Under the pieces are notes generated by a model. The model was not told the origin of the DNA and made no database searches. It saw nothing but the letters and a program-made list of their open reading frames with translations. Positions 25,402 through 36,643 of a stretch of DNA of 64,000 bases are shown here, piece after piece. Position 1 is the stretch's first letter, and every line of letters begins with the position of its first letter. The stretch is from assembly GCF_001638985.1 (NCBI RefSeq), contig NW_017265142.1:1170572-1234571 (forward strand). The letters are read 5' to 3'. The DNA is from Phycomyces blakesleeanus NRRL 1555(-) (lineage: Eukaryota; Mucoromycota; Mucoromycetes; Mucorales; Phycomycetaceae). The translations under genes and the position numbers were made by a program.

Positions 25402-28400
25402 TTTAAAAAAAATTTAACAGTTATATGATGCGCTATGAGCCTAGTCCTTATGGTGCACCTCCTCTGACATCAATTGGTTACCCTGCCCCGTTTGGCGGAG
25501 ACTCATATCGACCCGAACGAGACAGAGATCGTGATATCCCCCCATCTCCAGGACACATGTACTACGAACGAGATCGACTAGACGAACGTGACTTTTATCG
25601 ACCCGGTCGCACTGATTTTGAACGGTATCGAAACCGTCCCGGAAGGGGAGGAGGGGTAGGTGACCGTGTATGGACTGGTGGTAATGGTAATGGTAATGGT
25701 GGTGGTGGTGGTGGCAATGGTAATGGTGGTGGCGGTAATAATGTCGGTGGCGGTAAACCTGATATACGCTCACGCGACCATCGGGATCCGAAGAGCCCCA
25801 AATCTGCTGGCCCATCATCATCACTATCTTCATTCAAAGATAAAATGAAAGATGATGGCGAAGGCGACGGAAAACGGCAATCAATAGAAGGAGACAGACG
25901 ATCTGACACCGAAAAATCATTCCTCAAAGACGATTATCTACGTAAGAAAATTATAGATATATCTATACATATAGATATAGATAAATACATATACACACAT
26001 ACATACACACACATATATATATATATATTCAATAGATTTATAAATTTATATAGAATAAAGCAAAAAAAAAAAGAATTACTTAAATAATTAAATAAAATAA
26101 ATAAATAAATAAATAAATAAAAAGAAATACACAAAAAGGAAGAAAGAAAGGAAGAAGGGAGAGAAGAAAGACAGAGGAATAAGATGAAGATACATATCAG
26201 ACATTAAGAAAATGGAGATATGAAAGTTCAAGAAGTCTCACTGTACAAAACTATTAGAAGAAAGAAGAGATAAACAACGGGAAGGAAAGGGACCTTTTGG
26301 ATTTGCGGACGATTCACGAATAGACGACTACGAAATCATGAGCGATTCTGGAAGACCTATCGGAGGAATGAATACATCTTCATCATCGTTCAACAATCGC
26401 CAAGATATGTCTTCACCTCTCGGTTCGCCAATGGATACTCTCGAAAACGACCACGATAACGACCGCGAACATAGCTATGACCATGACCGTGATCGAGATC
26501 GAGACCGTGACCGAGACCGAACCAGAGACCGAGAAAGAGACAGAGACAGAGACAGAGATAGAGATAGAGACCGAGATCGTAACCGCAATCGTAACCGCAA
26601 CCGCGACCGCGATCTTGATCTTGATCATGATATCGACCTCGATAACGATCACGACAACGATGCTTCTTCCACGGACACTGCCGATATTTTCAAAGATTTA
26701 GGTCCCAAAGATCCTTTTGGTCGAGATCCTAGCTTCAAAAAAACATATTCTAGGGATAGTACTCCCAGGAATCTTTTTTCTAGGGACACCTTTTCCAAAG
26801 AACCTATCTTTAAAGACACCACATCATCCAGAAATTTTAAGGATAATAACATTCCTGTGAGAGAGTCTCTTTTCAAACCGTTTGTATCTGGCAGCAGCAA
26901 CATTTCTCCCAAAGAATCCTCTGTCGACGAAAAACCTGCAGAAAATAATATTAATAATATTAGTAGTTGTAGTGTTAGTAGCAACAACATCAACAACAGC
27001 AGTACCAGCAGCAGCAGCAAGAATGACTCTTTCGTAAAAGAAACTGCCGAAAAAGATTCTGGTTCAAAAGAACTGACTATAAAGGAACATCCTCTCAAGG
27101 AACCTGTCGTAAAAGAGGAAGCTGCTAAGAATGTCGACACAAAAGAAAACCCTGTTAAGGAACCAACTGCTGCGAGTCAATCTGCTAACAAGGATCAAAT
27201 CACTAAAGTCTCTATGGTGGTAGAAACACCAGTCAACAAAGAAGCTTCGCACAAAGAAACTACTTCTACACAAAAATCCTCTTCCACGAAAGAATCGATT
27301 CTAAAAGACGCCTTTTTCAAAGAAGCAGCTGCCGAGAAAGAGTCTGTCGCAAAATACAGTGTCTCAAATGTGGTTCTCACGAAAGATCAAACTACAAAGG
27401 AACCCGTAACAACCGCCGTAAAAAAACCCTCTGTAAAAGATGTAGATCCCACTAAGAAGCCTGGAGTGAGCGTGGTAGGCACAGCGGCAGTGGTGGATGA
27501 ACCTCCGGTCAAAGAAAATGTGGCAAAAGAAACACCAAAGGAGTCTCCTTTCAAACTATCTTTGTCCAAGGTATCTAGACCTAAAGAACCCACACACAAA
27601 GATAGTCTACCAAAATCAACAACTTCGTTATCATCAGCAGCAGCATCATCATTAGCAGCAGGAGGAGAATCTACTGCTCACAAGCTCGAGTCACCCTTGT
27701 TTGCTTCAAAGTCTCCAGTCTCCAAGAACGAGCCGCCGAAAGAGAGTGTGTCAAAACCATCTCAGCCTGAATCTACTCTCCCAACTGAAATCGTTTCCAA
27801 AGACAATAAAAACAACACCAGCAAGGCTACAACAGCTGACAATGTAGTGGAAAAAGCAACAGTGTCATTTGGGGCTTTCAAAGTTGGAACAGCAGCAATA
27901 ACATCAACAGAACCATCTTCATCATCGATACCACCACCATCATCAGCTACAGAAACAGCAACAGCAACAATAACAAAATCATCATCATCATCATTATCAT
28001 CAGCAATAACATCATCGGCTATAGTGGCAGAAGCAACCGGTAATAAAAGATCAGAAATAGTAGAAATGGAAACAGAAGAACATATTTCAGATCCCATGGA
28101 GACTGATACAGATGTCGTTCAAGATAACACAAAAAAATCTGAAATAGCTGAATCTGAGAATGTTTCCAAGGAGGTGGAAAAAATGGATACATCAGAAACA
28201 GTTACATCAACAGTAGAAGCACTGCCACCACAACCATCAGCATCATCATCATTAGCAGGATCAGCAGCACCAAAAGCAGCAATCGATAATATGATCAATG
28301 AACCCTCTACAAAAGCTGTTACGAAATTCATTCCTATCCAACGACCCCATTCATCACGACCTCAACAAGCTCCTTACCATCGAGGATTGGATCAACAGGC

Positions 28401-29139
28401 ACAATCACAGCGTACTTTTGAGTTCCACAGACCACCCCAAATTACTACTACTGCTACTTCTACTGCTGCTGCTACTTCTCAAACTACAGCTGCAGCCCAA
28501 CCATCATTACCTACCACGACAGCGACCACCACCACCACAACCACAGCCGCCAATACAACATCCACAAACTCTTCCCGACCTCTTGAATCGCCACGCACAC
28601 CTACTACACAACGCTCACAATTCTCTCAACGTTCAGTAGATAGCCAGCGCATGCCACAGTCACCTCAGAGACCGTTGGATGGACAGCGTATGCCACCATC
28701 ACCGCAGAGACCTTTGGATGGACAACGCATGCCACCATCACCGCAAAGACCTTTGGATGGACAACGTATCCCACCTTCACCTAAACGGCCTCTAGATAAT
28801 CAACGTGTCCCACCGTCTCCTCAAAGGCCATTAGATAGTCAAAGAGGCCCTCTCCCACAGCGACTACCTTACATTCCTCAGCGTACAACCGATGCACACC
28901 AATTACATCATCAACAGCAGCAGCAACAATATCAATATCAGCATCACCAACAGCAACAACAACAACAACATAGTCGTTTTGCGAATACTCAGCGTACAAA
29001 CATTCAACACCCTTCTCAACGTGCAACTGATATTCAGCGTACAACCTACAATCCTACTCGAGCACCATATACGCCTCCTTATCGCTCTCTCCAACGCTCT
29101 CCTGAACGTACTGTTGAACAATCGTCACTTTTAGAGCAA

Positions 29140-29173
<34 letters not shown>

Positions 29174-29178
29174 AGCAA

Positions 29179-29210
<32 letters not shown>

Positions 29211-29227
29211 ACAACAGCAACAACAGC

Positions 29228-29312
<85 letters not shown>

Positions 29313-32300
29313 GCAGCAGCAGCAACCACAACCACATCAACCTCGTCCTGCTGCACTAGAAGTCTCAACTAGAGAAAGCGAAACACCAGAAACGTCTTTG
29401 GGTGACATCCAGTCCCTGACACAAGAACAAATCGTGGAACGTATTGGACAAATTGAGAATGACATTACTATGTACGAGGAAATTCTGGTAGAGAATCAGC
29501 GCCGTATGGAGTCTTCCAATGAAGACCGTGACATTATGGACGATCGCAGCACAACCGAAGAGATGGCAGATGAGGCACGTCAGGATGAAGATGACACCAG
29601 GGCTGAAGAGGAAGCCAAGCAGCATGCACTGCAGGTGATCAGCGAGAGCAGTCAACCCTTACTATTGTCCGACATCAATCAAATGCCATTCTCGGCATCG
29701 CCTATTCTCAGAAAACGACCCCAGCTCCTGATTAACCAAATCCACACCTCAGATGACAGCGATGCACTCTTATACGAAAATATCATCAAGGATAATCAAA
29801 AGACAGCCCAAGAAAGCTCTCTGGCAATCGGGGGATGGCAAGGACACCCTGATTTACCTAGTGACTGGGAAGATCCTCAAAAGTGGTCAAAGCCTGTTCA
29901 CGAGCGCGTGGAAGATTACAGCTGTTACCAGGCCAATATCGAGGCATTCGGAAGACTCAAGATATCTGTAGCCGGAACACTTGCTGTCCGTAATGAAGCA
30001 CTGAAGAAAAAAGAGCGTAGACTGAAACAGGAGTTCAAGAATCTTTATGAGCAGTGGACTGAAAAGAACGTCGCGTTGGACAGAGTGCGAGACCATGAGC
30101 GAAAGGCATCTGAAAAATACTCATGTCGCCCATCGAGTTCTCGGAAGAGGGTAGAAGAAGAGCCAGAGGAGTACACGGACGGAGTGATATTTACAGGAGA
30201 TCATGATGCACTGCGGTTCAGACAGGATGGAGCTAATCCGTACCATGTTCCAGGTACTGGATCCTGGACATCTGATGCAGCTCGCTCTGAAGCCGAATTG
30301 TTAGAAATCATCCAGTCTCTCGAATCTGCTGAAATGAGAAACCCTGAGTTGCGTGCCAAAAAGACAACTGCGACCATTCCACCCATGATTCTTGACGTAC
30401 GGGAGCGTATGCGTACCTATGATGATCGTAGTGGACTTGTAACCAATCCTCTAAAGTACTATCACACCGGACCTGACACAGGAGATGTGTGGACCCAGCA
30501 AGAGATGACTACATTTATGGAAGCGTACATGCAGTATCCCAAGCAGTTTGAAAAGATCTCTGTCGCTGTAGAGACCAAGACCGCGCCCCAGTGTGTGTTG
30601 TTTTATTATCGTAAAAAGACACAGATTGACTTTAAGGCGTTGATGAAAAAGGGCAGGCGTGGTAAGAATAAGCGTAGAGATCGTCTGGCGGCTGCGATTA
30701 GAAGAGCAACCGGCGACACATCTGCACCAAACACACGCAAGGCCAAGAGCAAGGGATCTGCGTTGATGACTGATATTGGTGAGGCTCAGGTTTCTCGAAA
30801 AGCTAAAGAGAAAGAATCCGAACGTAAGAGCCGCGAGCTACGCGAGTTGGAAGAAGCAAACGCGTACTGGGATGGTGTTAATGAGCGCAAGAAAGCCAAG
30901 ACACGCGGAAGTGAGCGATTCGTTCAGCCTCCATTTCCAACTACTCCTACACCACCCACTACAAATATAAGTTCATCTACTCCTCCTAATCCTCCTACTA
31001 CTATTACGACTACCGCTACCGCAACACCTACAACTGCTAATACTGGTGCTTCCGCGGCTGCTGCTGCCGCAGCCGCCGCCGCAGAAGCAGCTACAGCTAC
31101 TAGTTCTACTACTACTACTACTACAATCACAGCCTCGGCTCCTTCAAACTCCTCCATGACCACTGTATCACCTTCAATTCCAAGTTCTGCTTCTGTTAAC
31201 AACTCATCTACGGTACCCGAAGAAGACAGTCGAGACAAAAAACGCTTACCGCGTCGCAAGGGTCGATCTCCTCGCACCAACTTTTCGGAACCTTTTGTAG
31301 AAGAGATGGCTCGGACTTCCTCAGCTGAGAGTAAAGCAGCTCGCAACTTAGAAGAGAAGAGAGAGCAAGAGAAAGAACGTGAGCAAGAGCAAGAAGAGGA
31401 CGAAGAAGAGGAAGAGGAAGATGATGATGAGGAGAAGGATGCGTACCATCCAATATCTACTGCCAAATGGTCTGATGGGGACAAGGATGCAGCCATCGGA
31501 GCCTTCAAGATACATGGACGCAACTTTGTTCAGGTAGCAGCAATGGTGGGAACAAAGACTGAAGAACAGTGTCGCAACTTCTACCACAACTTTAAACGCA
31601 AGCTTGGACCTAATGTATTTAATGAAGATTCTACCACAACGTCGACACCAACACAAACACCAACACAAACACCAACACAAACACCAACATCAACACCAAC
31701 ATCGGCACCAGAATTAGCTCCAGCGCCAGCATCGACACCACTACAAGCACAAACAAAGGCAAAAACACAAGCACCAGCACCTGCACCAGCACCAGCTCTA
31801 GTACCAGCTCTAGTACCAGCTCTAGTACTAGAGCCAGTTCCTGTCTTAGCGCCAACACCAGCACCAGCACCAATTATAGTGCCAGAGCAAACTCCAGTTT
31901 CAGCGCCGACTTCAGTGCCATCGTCAGCGCCAGTATCACGGCCAGTGCCAAAATCAGTGCCAGTGACAGTTCCAGCATCAACATTGCCAACAAAATCAGC
32001 ATTACCATCAACATCAAAGCCAGCATCAATGCCGGTGTCAACGCCAATGTCTGTGCCGATGTCAATTGTAGCACCAAAACCAAAACCAAAACCGGCTCCG
32101 GCGCATATTCCGACACTAGCACCAACCACGAAATTTCATATAGAGAGTAGCAATCGTACTGCTAATACCAATATAAATACTAGTAATAGTAGTAAGAATA
32201 ACAACAATATTAGCAATAGTAGTAGCAGCAGTGCGCATACTAGCCGACATTCTATTTTTGTTGGGAATATTCCTGAAGTATCACCTGTGAGCAATACTAT

Positions 32301-33471
32301 CAGTCGAGCAGGTCTCAAGGCGGAAGAAGAAGATGCAGCTGCAGCATTAGTTGGAATGTTCCAGATGGGAGGTAGTCGAGACGAGAAACCTGTTTCTGTA
32401 CCACCACCGACAGTAATACAATCGACACCAACAATCCAGTCGTCGTCGATGTCTTCGATTCCCACAAATCGATCTCTGGGTCATCATTCACGTACACCGA
32501 GTGTCCAGGATGAAGGGCCAGTATCTCGGTCATTTGTTTCTTCTCACAATGTACCCGGATCAACCCGTCGACGGAGGGCTCGTACATCGTCTAGTAAGAT
32601 AGACAACACACCCGAAGATAATGACTGGATGGATGGAGATTATGGAGCACGGTCTGTGCCTCGTCGTCCTGGACGGACGGCCTCAATGTCATTTCCGGAA
32701 CCAAAGCGACCGACTTATTCATCATATTGGTCTGTATCTGAGAAAAACGACTTTGTGTCATATTTGAAGCAATATGGAAAGGATTGGGAACGGTTAGCGA
32801 GTGCGATGAAGAGTAAGACGGCAATTCAAGTGCGGAATTTCTACACAAACAATGAGAGCAAGATGCAGCTCAATGAGATTGTTAATCGGCAAGAAACCCA
32901 CCAGGAACCACCATCACATCAGGACAACAGTCGGGAAATGCCTCGAATGGGATCTGCCTTTGATAATTCGCCGGGAAAAAACAGCAGCAGCAGCAACAAC
33001 AACAACAATAATACTAATACTAATAACAATAATAACAATAACCATGCGGCTGCTCAGGCTCATTTCCAGGCATTACAAAATTTCCCATTCCCCGCGCCTT
33101 TGGTTACAAGTGGTGAACCTGTTGTGGTTCCAAAGCCAAGCTATGGTATCGGACCTACTTCAGTTGGATATTTCCCTCCAACCCACCGCCAGCCAATGCA
33201 ACAAGACCCACGTCGTATCCAAATGGATCCATATGCTTCTTATTCTTATCCCACTGGAGCATTCTCAATCCACGAACCCTCTCAATCTACTCCCACAGCC
33301 TCCCCATCCACCTCTGCTGCCGTTGCCAATTCTTCTGGTCGTTCTAGACCATCTGGACACGGTGCAACACTCCCGTCCGCTGTTACCAAAGTAGCTGATT
33401 TACTGAATAGTGACGATCCACCTGAATCAACCTCAACAAAGCAAAGTTGGAAGGCTTGGTTTGGTGAATGA
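24386..33471 (+). CDS. NCoR/SMRT-Snt1-like SANT-domain co-repressor with a 63-Gln tract
   Basis: Probable nuclear scaffold of a histone-deacetylase complex (Snt1 in yeast Set3C, NCoR/SMRT in animals). Exons 24386-24642, 24714-24823, 25080-25287, 25421-25941, 26258-33471; 2,769 residues. The exon 4-5 join reads KDDYLQERRDKQREGKG, so the huge last exon does not begin at its internal ATG (26338). N-terminus: SR/RD-rich, then Gly/Asn repeats; next a long Ser/Thr/Lys/Glu-rich disordered part, four near-identical SPQRPLDGQRMPP-type repeats (28650-28830), then 63 consecutive Gln (residues 1326-1388). A deacetylase-activation-like block with HPDLPSDWEDPQKW is at about 1562. Three SANT/Myb domains follow: DVWTQQEMTTFMEAYMQYPK (about 1774), AKWSDGDKDAAIGAFKIHGR (about 2099) and SYWSVSEKNDFVSYLKQYGK (about 2519). 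Thr/Pro/Ala repeats separate SANT2 and SANT3. Confidence 0.88.
29137..29325 (+). repeat. polyglutamine-coding CAG/CAA tract, 63 codons
   Basis: Uninterrupted glutamine codons inside the Snt1-like gene. The left third mixes CAG and CAA, the middle is a long pure CAA run, and the last few are CAG. Mixed codons usually stabilise such tracts; the pure CAA block is where length changes would be expected. Confidence 0.97.
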
Positions 33472-33510
33472 AAAATAAAAAACAAATACTTTATACACAT
33501 ACACATACAT

Positions 33511-33541
<31 letters not shown>

Positions 33542-34523
33542 CATATATATAATTATACATAAAAAATACATAATACATAACATAGATAATATATTGAAAT
33601 ATATATGTATATATGTATATATATAGCAAAGAAGAAGAAGAAAACAGATAAAGAAATACAGGTAGTTTATATAACAATTTCACAAAGGCACCTAACTAAG
33701 CTGGAATGGTATTAAATTCATTCCCTAAGGATAAAGCAAGTTTATTAGATAAAATATCGATTAGTTTTACTCTGAATAAATATCAAATATAGGCTTTTGC
33801 ACCACAGATCTAGGAATCGTTTGCACAGGGTCTAGATGCAATCGATAGTATATAAGAAAAGATGATTGATGATAATGACGTTGAAGAAAACATTTTTCTG
33901 GAAATGTATTCTACAATCGTAAAGATCAAATAAAGTACTATTATGTTGGAGTAGAGGATCTATGGGAATCTAAACTAATCCACAAAGAATGTCTTGTTTA
34001 TAAGCAAACAAGAAAGGCACAGACATCAAGATGTTAGAGTTTTTGACATTTTGAATTAATTATAAGGTTTCGGGTGTGCCAATTTAAGAGTTCAATTATA
34101 GTAAATTGCCTATAAGATTAATTAAATTGAATCTAAAGATATGATTAGATGTACAGACTCTCTGCTATCCCTGTCTCTATCTGTCTGCTATCATCTGTCT
34201 GCCCTCTATAGGTTTGGATGTGGATGTAAATGAGGGGGTGGCTTGCTATATATATAAAAAGCTGTCACATAGGAATCGAGCGCTCTTTTTTTTTCTTTTT
34301 AAAACTGGATATTAAGATTTTTGGTTTTTTTTTTGGCAGCTTTATTCGACAGCAAAACCAATATAGATACACACACACAAACACACATATTGCATACATA
34401 CATTACAGACACTACAGAAATCATACACCTTTATCTCTGTATTATTTTTGCTTATAGTCGGTTCAACCCAACCCAACTCAAACCCTACCCTTCTTTTACT
34501 TACATTACATCTCAACTCTTGCC
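33472..34523. other. intergenic region with the MAK16 promoter
   Basis: AT-rich, with CA and TA runs at 33497-33550, then about 500 bases of ordinary AT-rich sequence without ORFs, and a pyrimidine-rich stretch before 34524 carrying a HomolE-like box. Confidence 0.65.
34482..34491 (+). promoter_or_regulatory. HomolE-like box upstream of MAK16
   Basis: The decamer ACCCTACCCT, 33 bases before the MAK16 ATG, is identical to the HomolE element known from fission-yeast ribosomal-protein promoters. It is preceded by related CAACCCAACCCAACTC. The match is exact; its function here is inferred from the ribosome-biogenesis role of the gene. Confidence 0.55.
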
Positions 34524-35771
34524 ATGCAGTCTGACGAGGTGATCTGGAACGTTATCAACCAGCAATTCTGCTCGTACAAAGTCAAGTAAGACTTGGAAAA
34601 ATAAAATAAATCAATCGACGATCCGGAAAGAAAAAAAAAGGAAGAATGAATTAAAGAAAAGGGGAAATGAAAAACCAAGTACTCTTTTTCTTTTATACCT
34701 TTTCTTATTCATATTCTTCTTCTTCTTCTTTTCATTTCATTTCTCTCTTTTTTTAAAAAAAACCCCTTCAAATGCTCACCATGATTCTTTTGATTTATTT
34801 ATTTTTAGGACCGTCAACCAAAATTTCTGCCGAAACCAGTACAATGTAACCGGTCTTTGCAATCGTCAATCATGCCCACTTGCCAACAGTCGGTACGCAA
34901 CGATCCGTGAAGAAAAGGGTAAGAATATAGCTTAAATTGATAATTGATAAATGATAATAATTTAAGGGGTAAGATAATAATAATATTTAATTCAATACAG
35001 GTATTATCTACCTTTATATGAAAACACCTGAACGTGCACACTCACCTGCAAAAATGTGGGAGAAGGTGAAGCTATCCAAAAATTACGCACAAGCATTAGA
35101 GCAGGTAAATATATATACATACGCACATTTATAAAACAATATATTTATACAATTCTGTGGTGTGAATTGGGGGTAAATAGATTGATAATGCAATGATCTA
35201 CTGGCCCAATTTCCTTCAACACAAGTGCAAGCAGCGTTTAACAAAGATTACACAATACCTCATTCGCATGCGTAAATTGAAGCTTAAAGAAGCGTAAGTT
35301 GTGTACATGCATGTATGCATGCATGTTTGTGTATAAAATTTAATATATACGATCATTTACTGACCCACCATTTAAAATTATAGTGACAGACCACAGTTGA
35401 TTGGTGTAAAGAGAAAGTTGGAGAAGCGCGAAGCAGCACGCGAACGCAAGGCAGAGGCAGCTGCACGACTAGAGAAATCAATTGAAAAGGAATTGATTGA
35501 GCGATTAAAGAGCAAGGCCTATGGTGACGCACCCTTGAATGTCAACCAGGAGCTCTGGCAGAAGATTCTTGATCAGGATCTTGAGGATGCTGAGGATGAG
35601 GAGAGTGACGAGGAGAACGAGGAAGAAGAGGATGAGGAAGAAGAAGAGGATGAGGGAGGAGATATTGAATATGTATCTGATCTGGAAGAATCTGACATTG
35701 AAGATATGGAAGACGGTTTTGAATGGGAACAAGAAGAATCACCAAGCAAGATCCGTCATGTCGACGCTTAG
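34524..35771 (+). CDS. MAK16: MAK16, 60S ribosome biogenesis factor
   Basis: Nucleolar RNA-binding protein of early pre-60S particles (with Rpf1, Rrp1 and Nsa1 in yeast). Exons 34524-34585, 34809-34918, 35001-35104, 35181-35293, 35384-35771; 258 residues, a little shorter than yeast Mak16. The N-terminus [19 protein letters not shown] and [20 protein letters not shown] contain the conserved cysteines of the Mak16/ribosomal L28e-like domain. [33 protein letters not shown] and [12 protein letters not shown] follow. The C-terminal 70 residues are a Glu/Asp tract interrupted by [20 protein letters not shown] HomolE-like box lies 33 bases upstream. Confidence 0.96.
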
Positions 35772-36643
35772 ATATAAAAAAAAATGAATGAATGAATGAA
35801 TGAAAAAAAAGAGAGGGGTAAAAAAAATTATACATTCACACTCACACTCACACTCACACTCACATGCGCACACACACAAACACTACACACTACGCACGTA
35901 TATACATATACATAAATATATATATATATATAATGAAAAAAGTAGAGGAATAAGAGGAGAAAGAAGACCAAGAAAAAAAAATAACATCATCACATAACGC
36001 ACACATAGCAAACGCTTCAATATATTATATATATATATATTTTAATATCATTTTTATTATCATTTTACATGTACACAATATATATATATATATATATATG
36101 TATATATGTGACATTCCGTTGACTTGGGTTTCTTTAAAGAAAACCCCAAAGTAAAAGGAGGTTTTTTTTTGTATTTTTGATTTGCTTATGTTTCTCTCCA
36201 TATATATACATATATACTTATACTTATACTTATATAAATATAAATATGTATTACTCTATTTCCCCTTGGACTTTATTCTTTGTCTCCTTTGAACGTGACT
36301 TTTAAAAAATAAGGGGAAAAAGAGGAGTTTGGGGGGAGGATCTTGTACGCATTAAAGGCGAGTAATAGACATTATAAGACAATTGATAAACCTATATCTC
36401 TTTTCTTCTGTTAAACAAATTTAATATACATTTCTATAAATCTTATAAATATTTATATTTATATTTATATTTATATTTATATTTATATATATAAAAAGTA
36501 TATAGACAGTAAATAAATTATATATATATATTTATATTTTATATATATATATATATAATATTGGTATAGAAAATATATCAAAATATTGAATATTGAATAT
36601 TGAATATTTGTATATGATAAATATCAAATATTAAATATATACA
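35772..36643. other. intergenic region
   Basis: GAAT repeats directly after the MAK16 stop (35784-35803), a CACTCA array at 35834-35865, TA runs, ATATTT hexamers at 36452-36490, and ATTGAAT copies near 36590-36610. No gene seen. Confidence 0.65.

Noticed and set aside
29131..29340. Minus-strand ORF of almost only leucine
   Set aside because: Antisense translation of the glutamine tract of the Snt1-like gene; no independent support.
31581..32129. Minus-strand 182-codon ORF rich in Gly/Ala/Asp/Thr
   Set aside because: Shadow of the Thr/Pro/Ala repeats of the Snt1-like gene on the other strand.
26338..33471. Treating this as a separate single-exon gene starting at its first ATG
   Set aside because: The frame is open upstream to 26258 and joins exon 4 through a good donor and acceptor without breaking frame, so it is the last exon of a longer gene.
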